This document shows positions 50,001-59,727 of a DNA stretch of 64,000 nt, piece by piece. Source of the DNA: Echinometra lucunter. Lineage: Eukaryota; Echinodermata; Echinoidea; Camarodonta; Echinometridae. The DNA is taken from positions 24,706,960 through 24,770,959 of the forward strand of contig CM057157.1 of NCBI GenBank assembly GCA_029962745.1, read 5' to 3'. Both the position numbers and the translations under genes were made by a program. Below the pieces are notes generated by a model. The model worked only from the letters and a program-made list of their open reading frames with translations. It had not been told where the DNA came from and ran no database searches. The number at the start of each line of letters is the position of its first letter. Positions within the stretch are counted from its first letter, which is position 1.

Positions 50001-51114
50001 ATTAGCCATCAATTTGAAAGCTTATCTTGAGAAATGGAAAAGGATACATGTATATGCCTATTTGGTCAAATTTTCCATACAATGTACATGTGTGTACATC
50101 TTTTGATATGATTTGTCATATTATTCTTTTGCAAAAAGCAGTATTATAAAAACGGGTTCAAGGATGTAGCCAATAGCGAGTGCGTATGCATGTCACGTGT
50201 TCATGCTTTAATTCTACGCAACCTTCCAGCCGTGCATTTTTTATGCAGCACTGTGCATTTTGGATGCATCACTTTACCTCTAGTGCGTAAAAACTGAGAG
50301 GCGCGCCATGAAATACGTGTTCTTTCTATAAGTCTATCACAAGGATTTGCGCTTACTCAAGGGCGCATCACAATGGCTACGCTTGTGATGTCATAAGAGA
50401 AAGCAGATGCATGCCTCCTTGTCTGTGCGATCTGAGGAAATTTGGAGCGGTTTTAACAAATTTTCCACTACAAAGTTATACTGCCGACCCGTTTTATAAA
50501 ACAAATAATGCACAGATTTAAATTTGTGATCTTAGTGGCGATGCAGGCATCTCGGGTATTTACAATATTATGCAAAAGCACATTGTAAATACCCTCGAGT
50601 GCGCTGCATCGCCACTAACACACTCACATCTGTGCATTATTTGTATATTAATACACAGGATATATAATAATCAAATATAATAAATCATTGAAGTTTCATA
50701 ATAAGTACTCTAATTCCGATGCACTCCCTCTTTTAACAGATGACTGGGCATCTATCTTTGGTGATCCAACCAAATTTGGACTGGGAGTCTTATCCATTGC
50801 TTTTGACATCCTGTTCATTGTTCAACATTATTTAATATAGTAAATCATTGAAGTTTCATAATAAGTACTCTAATTCTGATGCACTCCCTCTTTTAACAGA
50901 TGACTGGGCATCTATCTTTGGTGATCCAACCAAATTTGGACTGGGAGTCTTATCCATTGCTTTTGACATCCTGTTCATCGTTCAACATTATATTCTCTAC
51001 CGTGGTCAGGCTCCGCTGGACAAGTCAAACGCTACTGATGAAGACGAGCCGCTGCTGAAAAACGAAGAAAACAAAGAAGAGCGCGCTGGTTCCATAAATG
51101 GCTCAGCTCGATAA
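40876..51114 (+). CDS. CTNS: Cystinosin, lysosomal cystine/H+ symporter (complete, 8 coding exons, spliced)
   Basis: Coding exons: 40876-41082, 41729-41835, 42712-42852, 43184-43283, 46159-46278, 48386-48565, 49371-49488, 50900-51114; GT/AG junctions and phases all fit, 1188 nt = 395 residues (human cystinosin 367). Exports cystine from lysosomes with protons. Seen: signal peptide (about 1-20); lumenal N-glycosylation sequons at N22, N37, N75, N97, N105; seven hydrophobic segments; PQ loops at P142-Q143 and P284-Q285; and acidic residues D203, D306 and D347 at the positions of the human transport residues D205, D305 and D346. The blocks [40 protein letters not shown] and [11 protein letters not shown] are cystinosin hallmarks. 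The tail (358-395) lacks GYDQL but has E372-D-E-P-L376-L377. The last exon exists in two tandem copies. Confidence 0.97.
41729..41835 (+). CDS. CTNS: Cystinosin coding exon 2 (residues 70-104)
   Basis: After [27 protein letters not shown]...[10 protein letters not shown], lumenal domain with two sequons. Donor GTAAGT, phase 2. Confidence 0.9.
41874..42352. mobile_element. GGTGTTTCATAAAGCTG-family MITE, with a nested MITE
   Basis: Diverged copy (GGGGTGTATCACAAAGCTGC start, CTTTGTGAAACACCCCC end) of the family seen better at 46402-46722. Begins about 38 bp after the exon 2 donor. Confidence 0.6.
42042..42192. mobile_element. Nested MITE with GGGCCC ends
   Basis: GGGGCCCCATCTTACAAAG...GAGTTGCGATCGATTTGAA and the inverse at the other end (TTCGTAAGACAGGGCCC). 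Inserted between words that are contiguous (TATACTTC...AAAAATG) in the sister copies at 46550 and 57860. Confidence 0.75.
42712..42852 (+). CDS. CTNS: Cystinosin coding exon 3 (residues 105-151, first PQ loop)
   Basis: After TTTTTGACAG; ends the lumenal domain and encodes membrane helix 1, then [19 protein letters not shown]. The PQ-loop signature is P142-Q143. Confidence 0.96.
43184..43283 (+). CDS. CTNS: Cystinosin coding exon 4 (residues 152-185)
   Basis: [33 protein letters not shown], membrane helix 2 region; GL-FDF-A-N-TGFVAY is family-specific. Phase 0 end. Confidence 0.95.
43757..44936 (+). mobile_element. Satellite-bearing element with GTCTCGCCCACC ends (copy 2)
   Basis: Same family as 14851-16342, opposite orientation. 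Has (GTCCGTCC)n at 43805-43890, then three or four tandem units (TTTACCTGCAAGACTCTCTT... ), with AGGTCAAAGGTCA words near 44032, 44224 and 44379 and a decayed one near 44808. The segment at about 44535-44805 is unrelated DNA inside the array. Lies in cystinosin intron 4. Confidence 0.75.
45025..45132. repeat. Foldback of about 108 bp
   Basis: GACAAACTATCACTTC...GGCGATCTGGATGT on one arm is mirrored by ACATCCAGATCGCC...GAAGTGATAGTTTGTC. The arms are near-perfect over about 40 bp around a loop of about 25 nt. MITE-like or hairpin RNA-like; no evidence of expression. Confidence 0.75.
45218..45633. mobile_element. piggyBac-like MITE (best copy), TTAA ends
   Basis: Left TTAACCCATTCGTGACAG, right (reverse complement) TTAACCCATTTGTGACAG, giving TTAA-CCC...GGG-TTAA, the piggyBac pattern. 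416 bp, non-coding. Related copies at 14616-18594 (split), 23435, 27700 and 52107. Confidence 0.8.
46159..46278 (+). CDS. CTNS: Cystinosin coding exon 5 (residues 186-225)
   Basis: [28 protein letters not shown]...QCFIYE; GVNPV-NDV-F-LHA is conserved, and D203 matches human D205. Forty codons, phase 0. Confidence 0.96.
46402..46722. mobile_element. GGTGTTTCATAAAGCTG-family MITE
   Basis: GGGGTGTTTCATAAAGCTGT with GTAAGTTACGAATGAC, mirrored at the far end (TTTACGAACAGCTTTATGAA ACACCCC). About 321 bp, in cystinosin intron 5. Other copies at 41874 and 57712. Confidence 0.8.
46836..47209. mobile_element. MITE with AATACAAGATTCAACTGTAG ends
   Basis: The left word recurs inverted at 47175-47205 (CTACTGTTGAATCTCGTATT). 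About 370 bp, non-coding. Confidence 0.6.
47600..47860 (+). mobile_element. tRNA-derived SINE
   Basis: Head at 47603-47674 looks like a tRNA: box A TGGCTCAGTAGG, anticodon loop CTCACAA (CAC, Val-like), box B GGTTCGAACCC, and a 6-of-7 acceptor pairing. T-stem and anticodon-stem mismatches argue against a working tRNA. A roughly 150-bp body and an ATTTTGGAG repeat tail follow. Confidence 0.7.
48386..48565 (+). CDS. CTNS: Cystinosin coding exon 6 (residues 226-285, second PQ loop)
   Basis: [20 protein letters not shown]...[32 protein letters not shown] and [13 protein letters not shown] are cystinosin-specific. PQ at 284-285. Sixty codons, phase 0. Confidence 0.96.
48828..48977. mobile_element. 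150-bp palindromic MITE, TGGGCCCTGTTTCATAAAAC ends
   Basis: TGGGCCCTGTTTCATAAAAC at the left, and the exact same kind of word inverted at the right (AAGTTTTATGAAACAGGGCCCA). Lies in cystinosin intron 6. Confidence 0.85.
49371..49488 (+). CDS. CTNS: Cystinosin coding exon 7 (residues 286-324)
   Basis: [40 protein letters not shown]306 matches the proton-coupling D305 of human. Donor GTAAGA, phase 1. Confidence 0.97.
49708..49751. repeat. 44-bp palindrome
   Basis: GCTGTGATATACAGTGTA and inverse around CATTT. AT-rich; in intron 7. Confidence 0.75.
50144..50648. mobile_element. Inverted-repeat cluster in cystinosin intron 7
   Basis: TTATAAAAACGGGTT at 50144 is mirrored by GACCCGTTTTATAAA at about 50486-50500, and a second hairpin (ACAAATAATGCACAGAT...GGCGATGCAG / CTGCATCGCC...ATCTGTGCATTATTTGT) fills 50501-50648. 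Probably one or two MITEs. It ends about 90 bp before exon copy A. Confidence 0.65.
50674..50991 (+). repeat. 160-bp direct tandem duplication spanning the cystinosin last-exon 5' half
   Basis: Unit starts with (AATATA)...TAAATCATTGAAG at 50681 and 50841. Over about 150 bp only two differences are seen (C50717/T50877 in the intron part, T50819/C50979 synonymous Ile). AATATA at both junctions could be microhomology. Confidence 0.95.
50740..50840 (+). CDS. CTNS: Cystinosin alternative last exon, copy A (short tail, early stop)
   Basis: First copy of the tandemly duplicated last exon. Acceptor TTTTAACAG; reads (N)[16 protein letters not shown]...VQHYLI then TAG at 50838-50840. Joined to exon 7 it gives a 357-residue protein ending at the end of the last helix. 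It may be used, or be skipped as a decayed duplicate; transcript data would tell. Confidence 0.6.
50900..51114 (+). CDS. CTNS: Cystinosin last coding exon, copy B (full tail)
   Basis: Second copy with the same acceptor; continues [13 protein letters not shown]...[13 protein letters not shown]... and stops TAA at 51112-51114. Encodes residues 325-395 including the acidic dileucine E372/L376/L377. Confidence 0.93.
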
Positions 51115-52100
51115 GGCTTGGTTTGTTGTTATTATATAATTTTTGGTGCTCTTTTTGAAACATGCATACATGGAAAGCCTTTTCTCATATTGCCTCTAAC
51201 CCTTTCTATTGTTATGTAGTATGTGTCAATTCTTTGTTTATTCGCTTTGCCCCCATTTCCTGACTACATATTTTATTGCCCCCATTTCCAGAGATTATCC
51301 ATTATTGTATTTTTACTACCCTTTGATCTAAGCATGGATTAAGCTCCAATTCCAAAATTACATAGACCCTCTATTATTCTGACCCCACACTATTAACCAT
51401 AAACAAGCATCCCTGATAGATTATATAAGCAACATTAATGAGTTCTTTGTCCCATGGGCGATGACCCCGGTGAGGACTCACAGGACCAACCCCAATCATT
51501 ACATCTTCCTTCACCACTCCCCCAAAGTCCCATAGCAACCATAATTGACAGATAACTTAGACCAATAAGAATGTTAGTACACATGTAGTTTGTTACCCCA
51601 GTGAAGTGATGCCCCACAAAATTTTACCTGTGAAGAAGTTTTTCTAGAGGAAGGGGACTTAGAACTTGGACGCTGAAACATTAAGACATCATCAGAGTAC
51701 AGTCACCATCAGACTGACTCTTGACTTCTGTTTGTCATCCTTATGTTGGAGTTGTTCATCACCTGAATAAATGTTATAACTTTATCCTTAAACTGACTTT
51801 GAGTTTTCGTGCATTATATATTCTCTACGCTGGAAGAACCAAACAATAAATCCGATCCCAACACGACACTATGATGCTAAGTTTAAGAAAAAGTATCAAT
51901 ACATTATTCAAGATTTTAATTAAGGATTCTAACTCTTTATTCTGTTGTTAATTTTGATTCTAAATATTATTCCTTGGAATAACCTTCACTGTGTTAGGAT
52001 CTTCTTTTGGTTCCAAGATAGAAACAAAATGTTTAAGCAGAACTGATTGTAGGCCAGCGATATGTGTTTTCTTGGGTAAAATTAGCTGTCAATTGCTAGT
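51115..52100 (+). other. Cystinosin 3' UTR and flank
   Basis: No further ORF. Candidate poly(A) signals AATAAA at 51766-51771 and 51845-51850. The end of the transcript is inferred only. Confidence 0.55.
51766..51771 (+). terminator. Candidate poly(A) signal for cystinosin
   Basis: AATAAA about 650 bp after the stop codon, the first good one downstream. A second AATAAA follows at 51845. Confidence 0.5.
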
Positions 52101-52106
52101 AATGGG

Positions 52107-52747
52107 TCAGTCCATTCATGACAGGATTTTTTTAATAAGATTTTCTTCTTCAAATTGGCAACACTAGGTTTTTTTTTTCTTTCTACATTTTTCTTATAAA
52201 AAGCCATTTATCTGAAATAATCATATATTGACAAAAATGCATTGAGAAGTTAAAGAGCTGCTGACTTGCATGGAAAAACAGTGATTTTGAACTTTCCATC
52301 GCATTGCCAGAATTTAGTGCTTATTTACCTTCAAAAACTTTCCAGCATCAAACAACAAATAATTACACAACCAAAATGAGCAAAGTAAGTGCAGATTTTT
52401 TTTCCTCTTTCTCCTCATGTATTGGGTATCATTTTTAGAGCCAACCATCAAAAGTTATTGAGCCAAACCTCAAAATGTCTTTACATCTTTAAACTGGCAA
52501 TGCGATGGAAAGTTCAATCACTGTTTTTCCATGCAAGTGGGCAACTCTTAAACTTCTCAACTTCTCTGTCTTTTTGTATGTTATATATATTTGTATATTT
52601 TGGGTAATTGACAAGCCTTTGGCATTTTATGATTTCCCCACTTCTTTTGTAAAATTATTTCGAATTATGAAATGTAATACTTGATGTTTTTTAAAAGAGT
52701 GAAAAATTAATGAAATGAAATGTGGACACTCTGTCATGAATGGTTTA
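52107..52747. mobile_element. piggyBac-like MITE, rearranged copy
   Basis: CCATTCATGACAGG left and TCTGTCATGAATGG right; the interior holds the family core once inverted (CATCGCATTGCCAGAATTTAGTGC) and once direct (AAACTGGCAATGCGATGG), suggesting two copies joined head to head. Confidence 0.6.
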
Positions 52748-53774
52748 AAGAAAAAGACTCATCAGAATCATGTTGAAGTTCCTTTATATTCTTACTGAAC
52801 TCAGCTGATGAAAATGGCAGTTGGTGCCCTCTTTTAACGTTCATTATTTTACAGTGGTTTTCATGAGCAGTCACATTTTATGGGAAATCACTTTGATTTC
52901 AAGTCATGCATTGCAATTGTCAGATCTTTCAAGATTTTTGTCTTAGCATGGGTCACATGAAAATAATTCTCTGAATTAGTGATAAAAAAAATCATCACTT
53001 TTTCAGTTATTTTTAGAAATTGGGAGGCATACAGGCAATAGCTGAACCCCCCCCCCCCCATGATAATGAAGCAGTGAATGTGTACTCAGAAAATTATGGT
53101 AAATGTAAGTGGTAAGTGTAATCTAAAATATATGTACCGGTAGTGGCCTATTGTCTGCCCTTACAGTCTTACCTGGAAATTATGTTTTGTAAAATTGCCT
53201 TTGCCTTCGACATTTCATGCACATTAATTGGTCCGCAGATTGACTATGAGGACAAAGTTGTTTCTAAAACTAAAGGTCCAAAGAGAAAGATTGTGCACAG
53301 TATCCATTATACAAAATTGCTTTTAAAAAACCTGATATTTCAGATTAATGAATGAGCACTAACATTCCAAATGATTTTTGTTTCTATCAGTAGGAAGCTT
53401 TAAAAAGGAACTAAAATCCCTGATTTTGCTTATGCAGTACACTCTTTGAATGTGCATGAAATGATTGAGCATGGATTAATGGGCATGGATTTAGTTAATA
53501 CCTGGATTTTCAAAGTACTTCTCATCGTCTGTTGGTATGCAAAGTGAATCTTATGTTCGTACTGTTGATATGGTCGTATATCTATAATTTCATATGAATG
53601 CCACTTTTTTGTGTTTTTCTGATTTTGTGACCAGTTTTCTGACATTTGTATGGGAAATACATGGTTTATGGTTTATTTTAAAAAACAATATTTGAATAGA
53701 TTTTGAACTTGAATAGTTTTCTATTTTACTCATGCACGATTTAATGATATACCAAATCTTTCCCTGTGCAATGG

Positions 53775-53950
53775 CTGTGGAAACTCGGTATAAAGAGATC
53801 TGATATAAAAATATTCCTGATATAACAAGGTCATATTTTTGTCCCAGCTCTTTATATTCTTTTGTTGTTTAATACTGATATAACAAGATTCCTGCTATAA
53901 CAAGGTAATTTTGATGGTCCCAAGGACCTCATTATACCGGGTTTCCACTA
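53775..53950. mobile_element. pogo/Tigger-like MITE
   Basis: Ends GTGGAAACTCGGTATAA and (reverse complement) GTGGAAACCCGGTATAA, with TA at the right flank and internal GATATAACAAGG repeats. About 175 bp. Confidence 0.6.
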
Positions 53951-54852
53951 TATTAGTATTTATGATAGCTGAATGATATTTTTAAAGTAATGGCATACAT
54001 GTACAGATTGAACTTTGGTCAATATAGAGCAATCTTGTACTGTCACAATTTAAGATTTTTTTTGTATGTATATTCTGTAACAATACTGGAGTAATATTTG
54101 ATCTTCTTCTGCAGAGGCATATTGCACTGACAATACCAATAGCCCAAATTTCTCACCCTGTGCAGCTAAGACATATATAGTGATATTATTTTGATCATTT
54201 TTGTAATGTTATTTTTCTAATTAACATGCTTAAATACTGAAGTGTATCGATGTAATGCTCAAGAAGACCTTATTACATTTTTTAAAAAGACTATAGCTCC
54301 AACACACTGTTTTATACACAATACTGTAGATTTTGTAAAACATATTTGTGAGAGTTATGTTTGTGTGCATGTTTTAATGTTTGTTCCTATTTACACAATT
54401 TAACTTTACTACAATGACATCACAGAGTTTGTTGTTATGCATTCTTGTAAAATCAAATACATGTATATTTGTTCAGATATAAGCTAAGAGAGTATAGGGA
54501 GAGTGATAAGAAAAGATTTCCATGCTCCTAACCGTTGTGGTACAGCAGTTAGTACTAAATATATGTGATGCCCCACAAGCATAAGTCTATTACATCACAA
54601 TTTTAACTCTTTTTTTTTAATAGTCTTTTTTAGATAAGCTGGGAGTTTGGAATATCTTGAGTAATTTAACTCTTATATTTATTTTTGTAAAAGATGCACA
54701 GGAGATATTAAATGATAAATTTTATACACGAAGAGGAAAAATGACCACAAAACAACTTTTTGGGTCATATGTTGCAGTCCTACAACTTGCTATTCATAAT
54801 GTTTTTATGTTGTATGCTGTTAACTTTATCATTTTGTGATATAGATATGGAA

Positions 54853-54854
<2 letters not shown>

Positions 54855-54907
<53 letters not shown>

Positions 54908-54960
54908 GAGAGAGAGAAAGAGATAGAAAAGAGATAGAGGGAGGAGACGGGAGAGTGAAA
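54855..54960 (+). repeat. (GA)n microsatellite
   Basis: GTGTGTGA then a long GAGA run with a few interruptions. Confidence 0.9.
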
Positions 54961-55019
54961 GTCAGAGAAGAAGATAATGAGAAGGAAGAGACAGAAATAT
55001 CACCATTTATCAGCTTCAG

Positions 55020-55145
55020 CTTCATCGTCATCATCATTATCATCGACTTTTATGATCATCATTGATTATCATCATCATCATCATCATCATCATTATCATC
55101 ATCATCATCATCATCATTATCATCAATATTTTCACCATCGTCATC
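55020..55145 (+). repeat. (CAT)n microsatellite
   Basis: CATCATCATTATCAT-type run; the frames across it are low complexity. Confidence 0.9.
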
Positions 55146-56239
55146 ATTCTCCCCATAGACTTTCAACTTAAGCAGAACCATCTGATTTATATCCTTCGAT
55201 CCGCAAAATCGACAATGAAACGTACTTGCGCGTTCAGATTTTATTCGATAAATGATCATTCTTACTCATCTTACTAGGGGTTTAAGCACAATCTTATAAA
55301 AAAGGTAATTCATATGATTTTTTTTTTCTGAACTGATGTCACTGTGTGAACAACTTTGAAAATCAATTCCCGTTGGAAGGGCAGTCCAATCGGGGAATAA
55401 ATACCGTAAATACATAAATGTTTAGTTGATTTCTGAAGCAGAAAAATTATAGAACACAGCAAAAGTTTGAGGCAAATCCGACGAGGATGATAAAGTTGTG
55501 ATATACCCCCTCTCTTGATATAATCCCCATACGGTATCTCTGTGTCTGTCTCTCTCTCTCTTCTCTATACATGTATTTTCGCTTGCCCCTGTTTTTTCCT
55601 GTGTATTTTCTCCATGTTCTATCTTGATATTTTCTTACTTTGCTCCTTCCTTTGTTCTGTTCTCTTTCTTTCTAAGCCCGTCTCCTCCTCTTCTCTTCCC
55701 CTGTCTCTCTACTACCATCGCTCATTTTCCCTCTTTTTCGTCCTGTGTTTTTCAGTCTTGTCTAATTGTTGAAAAAAAGTTGAAAATATATCACAAAAGA
55801 GGAAAATGGTGGGTGATAAAATCATTAGAAAGAACCAGTTTTTCACTCCATATTGTTTTTATTCTTATATTTTCATTTAAACATCCATGTTATTCAAACA
55901 ATATTGAACACTGTTGAAGTAAGCAAATTTAAAAGAGAAGTAGCAAATATTACTTTTAATTTTCCTCTTTGATACAGAACTAGAAGGTTTTCTGTACATT
56001 AAGAAGAAATAGAAAGGGTGAGGTGTATAGCAGGATAACTTGTCATATTTTTCCATATCAACTAGACAAGAATGACAACAGTATTACTCCCATAACAAAA
56101 AATAAATAAACTTGATATATTCATTATGTTCATTACAATATTATTCGTTCTTTGCATATTCATGTTTTACAAAGTACTCCTCCGTCAGTGATTAGCATGC
56201 ATTGAATTAAGATCCTTAAGAAATATGAATATAATTATG

Positions 56240-56413
56240 CTCTTTGGCTGGAATGCTCCCTAGGGAGTGGAGAATGTGCATACATTGTGTGCGGGCAAGC
56301 CTGAATCCGATGACCGGGGTAATAATATTTCTGTACAGCGCTTAGAGACATTAGAGTATTGTATAAGGCGCTATATAAATCCAGAATATTATTATTAGTA
56401 GTAGTAGTAGTCC
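56240..56413 (+). mobile_element. SINE-like 3' end, GCGCTATATAAATCC tail
   Basis: CTGAATCCGATGACCGGGG...CAGCGCTTAGAGAC...AAGGCGCTATATAAATCC followed by ATTATT and AGT repeats. A layout common at the 3' ends of SINEs/LINEs in marine animals. Confidence 0.5.
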
Positions 56414-56468
56414 ACATTATCACTTCATTTGACCTTCGTTTGATTTGATCGTACCTATCCGATAGCAT

Positions 56469-56923
56469 GGGTGATGTTCGTTATTCCGAAGGTTTTATTC
56501 TGAAGGTTCGTCATTCTGAAGGTTTGTTATTCCGAAGGTTCGTTATTCCGAAACAACGCAAATTGCGTATACCTAGATGTTCGTTAGTCTGGAAATGAAA
56601 AAAGGGTTCGTTAATCCGAACATTTGTGGCGTTATTCCGTAGGTCCGTTAGTCCGAAGGTTCGTTAGTCCGAAAATGAAATAAGGTTCGTTAGTCCGAAA
56701 ATAACTAACGAACTAACGAACCTTATTTCATTTTCGGACTAACGAACATTCGGAATAACGAACCTTATTTCGTTTTCGGATTAACGAAGCTTCGGAAGAA
56801 AGAAAAAACTTTTTTTTTTCATTTTCGGACTAACGAACCTGAAAAACGAACCTTCGGACTAATGAATCTTCGGAATAACGAACCTTGAGAATAACGAACC
56901 TTCGGAATAATGAACTGTAACCC
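56469..56923. mobile_element. MITE built of inverted GTTCGTTATTCCGAAG units, 8-bp TSD
   Basis: TSD GATAGCAT at 56461-56468 and 56924-56931. The left half is direct copies of GTTCGTTAKTCCGAA, the right half the same in inverse (TTCGGAMTAACGAAC), folding around about 56705. No other content. Confidence 0.8.
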
Positions 56924-57711
56924 GATAGCATTACCATTCACCGGTTTGGTCTATGAAACAAACTTGTTGAAAATTCACCTTTGAAAATATAGAACGCTAA
57001 GGACATTTAGTGGCTCTCGACATTTGATTTCCAACTTCAAATTCACCATTTTACTGGGATACTCTTAAACAGTTTCGGAAGGAATTTGATTGTTAATTCT
57101 AGTACTCGATTTGCATAGCCCTTTGGAAGAAAGGGACTTTGGTATTGTTTGGTGATGAATTTCAAGCAAAAACAAAACAAAACAAAAAAACCAACTAAAC
57201 TCTTATATCAAGCAACGCTATGCTATCTTAGAGTGCCGTTTCGAATAAAGATAAACTTTGAAATGTGCTTTAAAGTGTCACTTGAAAAAAAAAATACCAA
57301 CCCCCCCCCAAAAAAAAAAAACAAATCTTTTATGGTTAATATGGTCTTGATAATATATTTCCGTATGAAAATCACATACTGTTGGATCGTTGCATTTACA
57401 AATATTATCATAGGAATGTATAGAGAAATATATTTCAGGGGTCATTTCCATATTTATTTCATTTAATGCAAAAAAAATTGTATATAACCATGTTTTGGTA
57501 CCACATAGCGAATTAAGTTTTTTTTTGCAAATAAACGTGATATGCAAGCTTTGCAAAATATTTGAATGGAAAATACAATGTGGTGTGGATCTTGGCGCAA
57601 ATGATTGGATTTTATTCATCCGGAACAAACACATCTGTATTACTTCTTCATGCGGGTATTGCAAGTATTATTACCCCAGCAAAGCCAGATACGAATTTAT
57701 CATACCTGAGG

Positions 57712-58042
57712 GTACGGTGTTTCATAAAGCTGTTCTTAAAGTTACGCATGACTACGTACAACTTGAATATGAAGCCAAATGGGATGCCCAAAGTTTTTCC
57801 TGACGTTTTAACAAAGTGTGACTGAATTTAACATAATATGAATTAAATTGTGACAAAAAATATACTTCGCAATATAAATGTTTGCAAAAAAAAAGTAAAA
57901 ATAAAAATAATGTTAATCTAGGCCTGTAAATTTCACTTTTAGGTGATGGACTTATAAAGGTGGAGAATTCCATTTCGCTTGCCATATTGAAGTTGTTCGT
58001 AAAGTTACGAATGACTTTACGAACAGCTTATGAAACACCCCC
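57712..58042. mobile_element. GGTGTTTCATAAAGCTG-family MITE
   Basis: GGTGTTTCATAAAGCTGTTC start and GAACAGCTTATGAAACACCC end; the interior matches 46402-46722. Confidence 0.8.
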
Positions 58043-58379
58043 GTCGAAAAAAAAAAGACACATGTAGATAAAACACATTGTCAAGACATCTTGTCCATAA
58101 GTAAAGAGCGTACCTTATCCGAACCCAGAACCTCTCGTCAGAGAGCCAAGAGCCTCACAAATAAACCACATCGCTCCCACGGCAATAAATTCCAAAGTGC
58201 ATGAGGAAAATTTGGTTGTGCATAAAAGAATTGTTATATTGTAGACGTAATCTAAGTCGACTTCTTGCTTCTTGACAAATATAGGCCAGGAAGTTTGAGT
58301 TTAAGTTACAGTTTCTGTTTAACAAAAGATGAAAAGTTGAGTTAGACACGAGTAGTACAAGTAATAGAAGTAAAGGTCA

Positions 58380-58651
58380 TAGAAGTAGCAGCAGTATAAT
58401 AGCGGTAGTAGTAGTAGCAGTAGTAGTAGTAGTAGTATAGTAGTAGTAGCAGTAGTAGCAGTAGTAGTAGCAGTAGTAGCAGTAGTAGCAGTAGTAGCAG
58501 TAGTAGCAGTAGTAGTAGCAGTAGTAGCAGTAGTAGTAGCAGTAGAAGTAGTAGTAGTAGTAGTAGTAGCAGTAGTAGCAGTAGTAGCAGTAGTAGCAGT
58601 AGTAGCAGTAGTAGCAGTAGTAGCAGTAGTAGCAGTAGTAGCAGTAGTAGC

Positions 58652-58697
<46 letters not shown>

Positions 58698-58700
58698 ATA
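58380..58700 (+). repeat. (AGT)n/(AGC)n microsatellite
   Basis: About 320 bp of AGTAGC and AGT units with a regular AGCAGTAGT sub-pattern. The long Thr/Tyr-rich frames are artefacts. Confidence 0.95.
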
Positions 58701-59232
58701 TAGTAGTCTTCGTTGTCGTCGCCCAAGTAGCAATTTAGTAGCAAGGAGAAATGGTTGTGTTGCAGTGAAGTGGAAATAATAGAGCAAAATAAAATGGACA
58801 TAACAGTATAAACTGTATATATATAAACAGTATGATAAATCTGCATAACGGGTATAGTCTGTATAATTTGTATTAATTATACAGTACATGCAGTCTATTT
58901 TTACAATTCCTTAAATCCAGTAGGGAGAGATGAAGAAACCTAGATGGCGCAGAGGTTTTTTTTTAATAATTCAATTAGGGGAAGTAATGAGAAATGAAGA
59001 TAGAATGAGAGGACAGATAGCTAGGGAGGTAGAGGGAGCTTATCCCCTCACTCTGGGGAAGAACCAGCCCCTCACCATGCTCTAGAACCCCTGTTCTTAA
59101 ACTACAGCCCAATGGCCACTCCCCGAGAGATGATTTTTTTTTTCGGCCTGAAAAAGGGAAATAAAAATCCCTTTTAATCCTGTAAATGCATAAGCGAATA
59201 AAAGTCTCATGGATATCTATTATAATGTACAA

Positions 59233-59727
59233 TGGGGGTGGCCAACCCTTTTAGCTCACGGGCCACAGGCGACAATTGGAATAACTTGGCGGGCGGCGCA
59301 GGTAGACCCCCCCCCCCCCAACAAACACACACATAATACACACAACTGCAATTCTGCAATTATTGCAAAAACAAACAAACAAACAACAAAATCACTCACT
59401 GAAGAAAGAAATTACTTTTTCAGTCCGATTTCTGGGGCTGCATTTGATGGACAAGTCAAGCGAAGATATTGTCGTTAATGTTATTAGTATAATGACAGGG
59501 AATTAGAGGAGCTTTGTACCAATAGTCCATACCACGTAACGAGTCAGTTATATTGTGAATGACGAAAACAAATATGGAAAGAGAGAAAACTGTGTGTCAA
59601 AGTTTTATCCTATTCTGTCACTGCTACGCGGGCCGCATTTCATTAATGAGCTATTTTTATAATTAATTTTTCAATGCTCCGCGGGCCGCACCAGAAGAGC
59701 TCGAGGGCCGAAGGTTGGCCACCCCTG
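59233..59727. mobile_element. hAT-type MITE with perfect 8-bp TSD ATGTACAA
   Basis: Ends TGGGGGTGGCCAACC and (reverse complement) CAGGGGTGGCCAACC, the widespread hAT (Charlie-like) end. TSD at 59225-59232 and 59728-59735. 495 bp, non-coding. Confidence 0.88.

Noticed and set aside
50848..51114. Separate small gene starting MKFHNKYSN
   Set aside because: It is intron plus exon copy B in the same frame; the Met lies in the duplicated intron sequence.
55355..55400. Possible start of a third gene downstream of cystinosin
   Set aside because: No exon with family similarity or a consistent splice chain could be built anywhere between 51.2 and 64 kb on either strand.
58319..58889. Long Thr-rich and Tyr/Cys-rich reading frames
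   Set aside because: They are translations of an AGT/AGC microsatellite in different frames; no start context, domain or splice evidence.
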